Positions 1 to 6,900 of a stretch of 7,674 nt of DNA are shown piece after piece. Within the stretch, counting starts at the first letter, position 1, and each line of letters begins with the position of its first letter. The notes under the pieces were generated by a model, which saw only the letters and a program-made list of their open reading frames with translations, did no database searches and was not told the origin of the DNA. The position numbers and the translations under genes are program-made. The stretch comes from Acidobacteriaceae bacterium (GTDB lineage Bacteria; Acidobacteriota; Terriglobia; Terriglobales; Acidobacteriaceae), in NCBI GenBank assembly GCA_003166055.1, contig PMWR01000063.1, positions 4,347 through 12,020 of the forward strand, in the 5' to 3' direction.

Positions 1-507
1 AGTGCGCAGAGGCACCTGCAAATCGTCGAAATCACCGTGCAGGGGCGCGCGCAGAAGATTGCCGCCACCGGCAAAGCCGACACCCTCGATGCGGCCCTGC
101 GCGTGGCCATCGATCATGCTGAAAATCAGGCCCGCCGCTACCGCGACCGCCGTCTCGAAGGCAAGCGCCTGCCCAAAGGCGAAAAAGTGCTCACCGCGCC
201 CCCGGTTTCCCGGCCCAAGACGCGCCCCACCCAATCCGATCCCACCGCCGAAGGCGAGAAACCGGCAAAAACCAAGCCGCGCGCCTCCATCGCGGTACAC
301 TCGTTTCCCTCCCGCGCCACGGTGGTCGAGCCGCACATCCTCAAAAGCGCCGAGGCCATTGTCCTTCGCGCCATGACCATCGAAGAGGCGGTCAAGGAAG
401 CCGAGTTTCGCGACCGCGACCTGCTCATCTTCCGCAACGCCGCGGGAGACATGTTCGTACTCCATCGCCGCCGCGACGGCCAGATGGAACTGGTAGAAAT
501 GCCGTAA
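1..507 (+). CDS. hpf: Ribosome hibernation promoting factor, long form (5' end outside the window)
   Basis: The frame is open from base 1 to the TAA at 505-507, giving 168 residues with no start in context, so the gene begins before the window. The GTG at 37 is internal. The first ~50 residues match the second half of the S30AE/HPF N-terminal domain (VEITVQGRAQKIAA, then DTLDAALRVAIDHAENQARR), which in this family binds the 30S decoding region. A Pro/Lys-rich linker follows (about residues 53-95). The C-terminal domain then contains TIEEAVKEAEF, LLIFRNAAGDMFVLHRR and DGQMELVEM (about residues 125-168), the dimerisation domain found only in long HPF, which pairs 70S ribosomes into inactive 100S dimers in starved cells. 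The linker is longer and more basic than I expect for the family. Linkage to rapZ downstream agrees with the rpoN-hpf-rapZ neighbourhood known from many bacteria. Family assignment is firm; the missing N-terminus cannot be judged. Confidence 0.93.
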   Translation, partial: SAQRHLQIVEITVQGRAQKIAATGKADTLDAALRVAIDHAENQARRYRDRRLEGKRLPKGEKVLTAPPVSRPKTRPTQSDPTAEGEKPAKTKPRASIAVHSFPSRATVVEPHILKSAEAIVLRAMTIEEAVKEAEFRDRDLLIFRNAAGDMFVLHRRRDGQMELVEMP

Positions 508-534
508 GCGAGATGCAGTAACAATGGAGGGTGC

Positions 535-570
535 CCCATCCATCGGACGTCTTTTTGTCCGATGGGTGGG
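535..570 (+). terminator. Long hairpin with T-rich loop just after hpf
   Basis: CCATCGGAC (540-548) pairs perfectly with GTCCGATGG (557-565) around an 8-base loop GTCTTTTT. The stem extends outward by five more pairs, one of them G-U, to 535/570, making about 14 pairs. It lies 28 bases after the hpf stop, where a terminator or mRNA 3'-end stabiliser is expected. No T-tract directly follows the stem, so it is not a classical intrinsic terminator. It could instead be part of a dispersed repeat or the antiterminator partner of the pairing at 559-606. Confidence 0.5.
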
Positions 571-606
571 ATAGCACAAAGGCCAACCGTCCGCCATCGG
601 GTTTTT
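559..606 (+). terminator. Alternative stem followed by a T-tract (possible attenuator)
   Basis: CCGATGG (559-565), the right arm of the preceding hairpin, is also perfectly complementary to a second CCATCGG at 594-600. That second copy is followed directly by GTTTTT (601-606). The two pairings exclude one another, the layout of a terminator/antiterminator switch between hpf and the downstream genes. The 28-base loop is long for an intrinsic terminator and the stem has only 7 pairs, so function is an inference. Confidence 0.3.
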
Positions 607-717
607 CCACCTTCCATCCTGTTTGCTATCAGGGAAACGAGGGTCGCGAACCTCCCCTCCCATTTGGCTTCCAACAGGCCTCGGCGCGCACTTTGGTTGC
701 ACCCTATGCCCGGTTTA

Positions 718-736
718 GGGGATGGTTGCCATCCCC
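718..736. repeat. Compact 8-bp GC hairpin with TTG loop
   Basis: GGGGATGG (718-725) and CCATCCCC (729-736) are perfect inverted copies separated by only TTG. The stem is short, strong and palindromic on both strands, with no T-tract after it. It lies about 100 bases before the GGDEF/EAL gene and could be a transcript structure, a protein-binding palindrome or part of an interspersed repeat. Nothing in the sequence decides between these. Confidence 0.45.
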
Positions 737-830
737 CGCAGGGAATAGCATTTCGAGTGGAGCCGCGCCTGCAAGGGAGCCACAAACCGGCCGAGACATT
801 TCCCCCTGATACAGCATCGCGGCGACTCCC

Positions 831-847
831 AGGAGGCTGTGAGTTTG
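831..847 (+). promoter_or_regulatory. Shine-Dalgarno AGGAGG and competing GTG/TTG starts
   Basis: A perfect AGGAGG sits at 831-836. The first in-frame start, GTG at 839, is only 2 bases away, too close for normal initiation. The in-frame TTG at 845 lies 8 bases away, the usual spacing. Initiation at TTG 845 is therefore plausible and would shorten the protein by two residues. Confidence 0.6.
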
Positions 848-2923
848 CATCTCCCCAAGAACTCGGACTCCGTGGAACAGCAGGACGTTCTTGACGCTTT
901 GCCCGTGCTGGTTTTCCTTGAGCGCGCTGGCAAGGTGGTCTTTGCCAATGCTGAAGCGCGCCACATGATTGGCTTCGAAGAAGCCGAGTGGATCCCGCGT
1001 CCGGTCGAAGACATTTTGTGGGGCTTGTCTCCTGGCGCCGCCGAGCCGCGGACACTGCTCACCGGCACACGCCACGGCAGCCCGTTCCATGCCACGCTCA
1101 CCGCCAGCGATGGCCGCCTCCTCCCCGTCGAAGGCACCTACAGCGTTCTCAATGGCGAACTCTGCGACGCCATCATCGTGGCTCATCCTGGAGGACGCGC
1201 GCAGGCGCCCAGGCCGCGCTTCATTGAGGATGTGCTCTCCAGCATCCCCGAGGCCATCGTCATCGTGCATGGCGACCGCGTGCTCTCCACCAATCCGGCC
1301 TTCACCCGCATGTTCGGATACACCGCCGATGAAGCCACCGGCGCCAATCTGCGCGACCTCATTGTGCCGCCGGCCCATGCCGATGAGCACGCGATGCTCG
1401 AAAAGATGGCGAACCAGGACGCGCTCGAACCCATTCAGACCGTGCGCATCAACAAGTCCGGTGACCCCTTGGATGTCGCCATGCTGGCCAGCCCGCTCAC
1501 TGTCGATGGAGCCAGGGTCGGCTGCATCCTCAGTTTCCGTTCCCTCGGCGCCCGCAAGCACGCCGAGTCCGCCGATCCTGACGCCGCCTTGCACGACCCG
1601 CTCACCGGCCTTCCCAATCGCGCGCTGTTCCGTGACCGCCTCAGCCTTGCTCTAAGCCGCCGGTCGCGCCGCCGTGACCAGACCTGCGGCGTGCTCCTGC
1701 TCGACCTCGACCTCGGCCAGCCCGGCCAGATCAACGATTCCCAGCCCGATTCCGACAACCCTGCCCCATCCGACTCCCTGCTCGTTGCCGTTGCCGAACG
1801 CCTGCGCGTGGTGCTCCGACTCCAGGACTCGGCTGCCCGCCTCGAAGGCGGCGAGTTCGCCATCCTGGTCGAAAACATTCTCGATCCCGGCGACCTCGAC
1901 ATCGTCGCCAGCCGCGTCCTTCTCCAGATGAATCGGCCCTTCGAAATTCTCGGTGTTGTTGTCCAACCCGCCTTCAGCATCGGCGCCGCCATGGCCACGC
2001 CGGCCCATACCGTCCCTGAAATGCTTCTCCGCGACGCATCCCACGCCGTCTACATCGCCCGGCAGGAGGGCGGCTGCCGCTACGAGATCTTCGACAAAGA
2101 TCTCGACATGCGCTTCACCAGCCGCCAGGAGCGGGAACGCGAGCTGCGCAACGTCCTCCTCAACCGCGAGTTCGAATTCTGGTATCAGCCCATCTTCCGC
2201 CTCCAGAACGGCAAACTCCAGGGCTTCGAGTCCCTGCTGCGCCGTCGCCTGCCCTCGGGCTCGGTCGAAAGCTTCAGCGATCTGCTTTCCGTAGCCGAGG
2301 ATTCCGGCCTCTCCATCACCCTGTGCCGCGAGTCGCTCGCCGCCGCCTGCCGCCAGTTGCAAGCCTTGACCAGTGAGCCCCATGATTTGAGGCAGCCAGA
2401 TCTCTCCCTGACCGTCAATTTGTCCAGCCGCCAGTTCTACCACTGCGATCTGGTTGCTCAAGTCAAAACCGCGCTGGCTGCCACCAGCATCGATCCCTGG
2501 CGCCTCGTGATTGAGGTCCAGGAGACCACGCTGAACGAGAATCCCGAGGCGGCAGCGGCCATTCTGGAGCGTCTGGTCGAATCCCGTGCGCGCGTTGCAA
2601 TCGACAACTTCGGCTCCAGCCTCGCGCCCCTCAACCACCTCATGCGCCTGCCCATCGCCGTGCTCAAGCTCGACCCCAAACTGACCGCCGCTTCCACCGC
2701 CGCGGCACGCCGGCTCACGGTTCTCAAGTCGCTGGTTCGCCTCGGCCACACGCTCGGCATTCAGGTGGTCGCGCAGGGTATCGAGACCCCGGAGCAACTG
2801 ACCGCTCTCTGCCGCATGGGCTGCGAACTCGGCCAGGGCGCCCTGCTCTCGCGCCTGTTGAACCCAGCCCAGGCGCTCACCCTCGCCGAACGGGGTCGCT
2901 GGGCGATCGAGCCGGGTGCCTGA
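839..2923 (+). CDS. PAS-PAS-GGDEF-EAL protein with degenerate c-di-GMP active sites
   Basis: This is a 694-residue soluble protein with no signal peptide or membrane segment. Domains in order are a PAS-like domain (about 12-115), a second PAS (about 128-240, with STNPAFTRMFGYTADEATG), GGDEF (about 252-385, starting DPLTGLPNRALFRDRL) and EAL (about 440-685). The GGDEF signature reads EGGEF (336-340) and the usual FKxIND loop is replaced by a Pro/Asp-rich insertion, so cyclase activity is unlikely. The RxxD inhibitory site is intact (R327, D330), five residues before the signature as normal. In EAL, E464 (ESL), N527, E559, D589, K610, D612, E649 and Q666 are kept. The second Asp of the DDFG motif is N590 (DNFG), and the first Glu of AEGVE is Q646 (AQGIE). 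Both positions are catalytic or metal-site residues in active phosphodiesterases. I infer a c-di-GMP sensor or scaffold rather than an enzyme, with the PAS domains as signal inputs. The start is GTG 839 or, better spaced from AGGAGG, TTG 845. It probably shares a transcript with rapZ, 28 bases downstream. Confidence 0.93.
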   Translation: MSLHLPKNSDSVEQQDVLDALPVLVFLERAGKVVFANAEARHMIGFEEAEWIPRPVEDILWGLSPGAAEPRTLLTGTRHGSPFHATLTASDGRLLPVEGTYSVLNGELCDAIIVAHPGGRAQAPRPRFIEDVLSSIPEAIVIVHGDRVLSTNPAFTRMFGYTADEATGANLRDLIVPPAHADEHAMLEKMANQDALEPIQTVRINKSGDPLDVAMLASPLTVDGARVGCILSFRSLGARKHAESADPDAALHDPLTGLPNRALFRDRLSLALSRRSRRRDQTCGVLLLDLDLGQPGQINDSQPDSDNPAPSDSLLVAVAERLRVVLRLQDSAARLEGGEFAILVENILDPGDLDIVASRVLLQMNRPFEILGVVVQPAFSIGAAMATPAHTVPEMLLRDASHAVYIARQEGGCRYEIFDKDLDMRFTSRQERERELRNVLLNREFEFWYQPIFRLQNGKLQGFESLLRRRLPSGSVESFSDLLSVAEDSGLSITLCRESLAAACRQLQALTSEPHDLRQPDLSLTVNLSSRQFYHCDLVAQVKTALAATSIDPWRLVIEVQETTLNENPEAAAAILERLVESRARVAIDNFGSSLAPLNHLMRLPIAVLKLDPKLTAASTAAARRLTVLKSLVRLGHTLGIQVVAQGIETPEQLTALCRMGCELGQGALLSRLLNPAQALTLAERGRWAIEPGA

Positions 2924-2951
2924 GCCAACCTCTTCGGTGTAGCATGTGCCC

Positions 2952-3881
2952 ATGACCCCTCCCAAAAAGGCCGTGCGGACCAGGCAGCCGAAACCGCAAC
3001 CCATCCCTCGAAAATTATTGAAAAAGCCTGCCAGGGAACTGGTCATCGTCACCGGAATCTCCGGCGCCGGCAAGGCCTCGGCCCTCAAGGCCTTTGAAGA
3101 TATCGGTTACCACGCCGTCGACAACCTGCCCCTCGAGCTGCTCCCGAACTTCGCCGCCCTCGTCCGTGCATCCACCGAAATCGAGCGCGCCGCCATCGTC
3201 GTCGACATCCGCGAAGGAGCCACCCTCGACCGCCTCCCTGAAATCCTCAAGAGCGTCCGCAAGCTGCTCTCCACCCGCGTCGTCTTTCTCGACGCGCAAG
3301 ACGCCGTCCTCGTCCGCCGCTACTCTGAAACCCGCCGCCCCCACCCCCTCGGCCGCTCAGAAACCGTCTCCCGCTCCATCGTTGAAGAGCGCCAGCTCCT
3401 CGACCCCATCCGCAACGTCGCCGACACCCTCATCGACACCTCCGACTTCAACGTCCACGAGCTCCGCGCCCACATCCTCGACCGCTTTGGCCACCACGAC
3501 CAGGCCCAGCAGCTACTCGTCTCCTGCCTCAGCTTCGGCTTCAAAAACGGCGTGCCCCTCGACGCCGATATGGTCTTCGACGTCCGCTTCCTGCCCAACC
3601 CCCACTTCGTTCCTGAATTCCGCAAGAAGACCGGGCTCGACCCCAAAGTAGCCGCGTATATCTGCGGCTTTCCCCAAACCCGCGAGTTCCTCACCCGCGT
3701 TCTCGACCTCATGCTCTACCTGCTCCCGCATTATGTCGAGGAAGGGAAGAGCTACCTGACGGTCGCCTTCGGATGCACCGGCGGCCAGCACCGCAGCGTC
3801 ATGATGGCCGAAGAAATCGCCAATCAACTAAAGCGCGCCGGCTACCAGGTAAAAGCCCTCCACCGCGACATGCCCAGGTAG
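2952..3881 (+). CDS. rapZ: RapZ family nucleotide-binding / RNase adapter protein
   Basis: The gene encodes 309 residues from ATG 2952; an in-frame GTG lies two codons earlier at 2946, and no clear Shine-Dalgarno favours either. The N-terminal domain carries a P-loop GISGAGKAS (from residue 35) followed by ALKAFEDIGY and VDNLPLELLP, diagnostic of RapZ (formerly YvcJ/YhbJ). The C-terminal domain has the hallmark SFGFKNGVPLDADMVFDVRF, LPNPH, TGLDPKVA and SYLTVAFGCTGGQHRS stretches. In E. coli RapZ binds the sRNA GlmZ and glucosamine-6-phosphate and directs RNase E to control GlmS; in other phyla its partners are less clear. It is acytoplasmic protein with ATP/GTP binding. Oddities: the Walker A Ser/Thr after the lysine is Ala (GKA), the usual TGGKHR reads TGGQHR, the E. 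coli-type basic C-terminal tail is absent, and there is a Lys/Arg/Pro-rich N-terminal extension of about 28 residues. It lies downstream of hpf and the GGDEF/EAL gene and is probably cotranscribed with the latter. Confidence 0.95.
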   Translation: MTPPKKAVRTRQPKPQPIPRKLLKKPARELVIVTGISGAGKASALKAFEDIGYHAVDNLPLELLPNFAALVRASTEIERAAIVVDIREGATLDRLPEILKSVRKLLSTRVVFLDAQDAVLVRRYSETRRPHPLGRSETVSRSIVEERQLLDPIRNVADTLIDTSDFNVHELRAHILDRFGHHDQAQQLLVSCLSFGFKNGVPLDADMVFDVRFLPNPHFVPEFRKKTGLDPKVAAYICGFPQTREFLTRVLDLMLYLLPHYVEEGKSYLTVAFGCTGGQHRSVMMAEEIANQLKRAGYQVKALHRDMPR

Positions 3882-3890
3882 GTGCTGCGA

Positions 3891-3930
3891 TCCAGCCGTT
3901 GGGCTCAGGCGGATAGGTCAGTCGGCTGGA
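3891..3930. terminator. Inverted repeat at the rapZ / SIR2 convergence point
   Basis: TCCAGCCG (3891-3898) and CGGCTGGA (3923-3930) form a perfect 8-base inverted repeat with a 24-base spacer. It lies just past the rapZ stop and spans the stop codon of the convergent SIR2 gene. Its position between convergent genes suits a shared bidirectional terminator, but the loop is long and neither side has a T-tract, so this is tentative. Confidence 0.3.
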
Positions 3931-6900
3931 GCCTCTAGAGCGAACCTCACTTCCGGCATTGGATCGGACGGTGCTTCACTCAACCACGTTTCCACATCGT
4001 GGTGCTTCACGCCTCTGGCGTCTAGGGAGTGCGCTAACCGGACAGCCGCAGCCCTGACGAGAGTCAGGGTTCCGACATTGATCGTTTTTTCGAGATCAGC
4101 GGCATCATACGCAGTTTCCAAATGAATCAACCCGAGCGCCTCGGCCAATCGGTCCATTTCGCCAACCCCGAAAAGCCCCGCGTCAGCTAAGCGTCTCGCA
4201 AGGTCCAGCGCGCGAAGCAGTCCGGGTTCTCTGCGAGTCTCGATCACTGAAAGCGTAATTTCGATGAGCCTTCGTGGGATCCTTACGAAGTCTCCCTGCA
4301 GTGCGCCGCGCAGCCACCGGTAGAGGGCGTTGAACCCTGCCCATGCTACATCGCTATCTCTGCTTATCATCGCCTTAATTGTTCCGTTGACGGCGCGCTC
4401 CTCCTCGGAAGGTAGCAGCCGCAAGACCTGCGGATAGGCACGGCAAATCGATAGGGAATCCGCTTCACGACTGAATATGCGTTCTACCAATTCAACGGTA
4501 AGTTCGCCCGGGATAAGCGCAGGAAGGATCGCGTCGGCGATTGCGCCTCCAAGGGCCTGGAGGCAAAGAATGTTCTCTCTCGCGACTTGGCCCAGATCGA
4601 ATTGCGGTACTGGCTTGGGTCGCCAATTTAGCAATCGATCAAGCTTTTCCAGCGCTTCACTCGAGTCGTACAAATTCAGGCGAGTGCCATCGTTCTGGAG
4701 CGCACTTGCTCCTGCAACCGCAACCAAATAGTCGGCTGTTGACGGCTCATGGTCCCGCTTCTTGAACAATTCTCGCGCTTCCTGCGGATTCGGGGATGGC
4801 AGGAGAAGGAACATGTGCGAATAGAGATTCGTATCGGATGGGAAGTCCGCGGTTGACGCACGCCTGGACCATAGCGCTTCACCGAATCGCGCCCCCTCAT
4901 CTGTCGTCAAAACTCCACTCATTTGAAGTCCCGCTAACCAAAGCGACGCGCGGCTCCGCGTCTCGGGTTGGCCCACCCTCACAAGCTCGATCAGTGCCGT
5001 GACCCGATCCCCGAAGCTTCTGTCGGATCTGGGCCTCTTCATGAGGGGCGGTTCGATCCAACTCGAAGAATCAGGCCAGTATTGCTGTAATTGGCCGGGA
5101 CGCTGGGTTTCATCCGGCAAGGGGAACCCCATCAACTCTTCAAGGAGCTCGGGTTTCTTTGACGGCGGAATTGCTGATAAGCCCCATTTGATCAGATGTC
5201 CAAGTGGTTCATAGAGTTCGAGCGAATGCCACCGATCATCCTTTGCAAAAGCAAGCCCTTTTCGAAACCATCGCAGAGCCTCTTCGGGCTCCGATCTAAC
5301 TAGCAAGCGCGACAGAACCTCGGTGTACGCGGCTGCTCGATTGCTCCAGAACTGATCCTGCCGACCTTCTCTTCGCCTAACCTGCGCGAGCGCGTAGTCG
5401 ATCGCCTTGGAGAGAATTCCTCGGAGAGAATCGACGCGCTCTTGGGGCAGATTTGCCACCTGAATCCTGCCGAAGCCCCGCTCCAGTGCCTCCTTTCCAT
5501 TGGCTTGGACAATACGGAGTAAACGCAGGTAATCGGCATCGCCTTGGTAGACGGTCAGCGGTTCCGCTCGCTCCATTCGTTCACTTAAGACAACGACGTT
5601 CCGTGTCCTTGGAGCGATGCCTACTGAATCGGACAGACGGTCCATCTCGTAGTTAACAAGCCCCGGTGGCGAGCCGAAGAGCGTGATTCCGTGATCGCGA
5701 TAGGTCCCCGCTTCAAAAAGCGGCTCAACCGGTCGGCTAGCTTTGGCCTGCGATGTGAGACCCCTCTCAATCGCCCCATCTAAAGCGGTGATGGTTCCCC
5801 ATGGGTCACAGCCTCTTTCGTGAAGGACAGAGTCCGGGATCGCCGTTTCGTCTCTGTCGCTGCCCGTCATTTCACTTAAATCCCGCAACTGGCCCGCGCA
5901 GAAACTGGCCCACGCCAATCTTGACAGAGCCCAGATGGAATTCCGATCCCTAAAGAATAGTTCGCGTGCTTCGGCTCGGGCTTTATCGACACGCAGGCGC
6001 GCTGTGCGAAAATCGCCGAGGTCAATGTACAGGGCGGCGGTTTTGAGGCCCCACACCGGGCCAGTCCCCTGAAGAGTCGCTACCAGCTTTCCAAGCCCAT
6101 CGAAGTCGAGCCCGTTCCGCGCCCAGAGGCACTTTTCATACGCGATTGATGGTGCAATCTCCGGATTGCGAGCCGTCCCTCTTTCGAGTTCTGAGGCCCA
6201 TCTGTCAAAGGCGGACTGATCGCGGGTCTCCCTCGCATTTCGGAGGAGCAGCGTTACCACAAAGTCCCGGTGGCTCAGTTCATCCCAAGGCCCTTCTTCT
6301 TCGACCGCCGCCTCAATAGCCTTAATGCAGGTAGTTATCGGCAAGAGGGCAGTATCCAATCTCCAAGCGATCTCATAGACAATTTGGGTGCGATCCTTCG
6401 GCGTCATCGCCTCAAGCGCCTTGGGATTCCTCACCATGTGAAAGTTGTCTTGCTTAAGTTCCTCCCGCTGATGCGGCGGACAAATCAGCCATCCGGGGTA
6501 ACTAAGCCTGACGGCGGCCCATTCATTGGCTTGTTCTTTCAGTTCTGAAGCCATCTGTTCTGGTGAGGATTGAGGATTCCAGGCCGCGCGGCGCCTCACC
6601 GAGTGTGGGCTCCACTCCCAAGCAGCTTTCGGAGTCGCAGAGCGGAGGTAATCGAGGAAGAGCTCTGCAGCGGCTTGATGGCGTCTGGCACTTTCAAGAT
6701 CCGCAACGAGTGGACTTAGGTCGATTGGGGAGATATTTCGCAGCTCAAGAAGCCGCCTCTGCGCCGTGCCCAAATGCAGCGCGCCGACGAGGTAGATGCG
6801 CCTTGCAGAGTCGCCCAATTGGTCTCGGATCCATCCGGTCCATTTGAGGAAATTTGGATCGTCGCCAGAAAATCCCAGGAGACAGAGCTCATTTTCGAGA

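Larger units (their letters stand above)
508..838. other. Hairpin-rich intergenic region between hpf and the GGDEF/EAL gene
   Basis: This gap of 331 bases has no convincing gene. Short open frames cross it on both strands, but they show no family resemblance and have no ribosome binding site. It holds three notable structures, listed separately: a 14-bp hairpin at 535-570, an alternative pairing 559-565 with 594-600 that leads into a T-tract, and a tight GC hairpin at 718-736. There is also a 7-base complementarity between GATAGCA (570-576) and TGCTATC (624-630). The wording around 531-580 reminds me of dispersed intergenic repeats in acidobacterial genomes, but that is from memory and unchecked. 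No clear sigma-70 promoter was found. Confidence 0.6.

Noticed and set aside
531..894. Two short plus-strand frames (531-809 and 562-894) in the hpf downstream gap
   Set aside because: They run through hairpins and repeat-like DNA, lack a Shine-Dalgarno, and one overlaps the GGDEF/EAL gene.
138..1055. 305-codon minus-strand frame spanning hpf, the gap and the next gene start
   Set aside because: It overlaps two well-supported plus-strand genes and is Arg/Ser-rich out-of-frame translation with no family resemblance.
704..1594. 296-codon minus-strand frame across the start of the GGDEF/EAL gene
   Set aside because: It is the antisense of the PAS domains, with repetitive Gly/Glu/Ala/His composition and no recognisable domain.
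1652..3088. 478-codon open frame on the minus strand opposite the GGDEF/EAL gene
   Set aside because: It is an antisense shadow created by C-rich third codon positions; its translation is low-complexity, Gly/Glu/Ala-rich and matches no family, while the plus frame gives clear PAS, GGDEF and EAL domains.
3094..3651. Ser/Thr/Pro-rich 185-codon frame inside rapZ
   Set aside because: It is a +1 frame shadow of rapZ; the low-complexity composition is the usual artefact of GC-rich codons.
4081..4095. T-tract (ATCGTTTTTTCGAG) as a terminator or slippage site inside the SIR2 gene
   Set aside because: No stem precedes it in either direction, and the reading frame continues normally through it.
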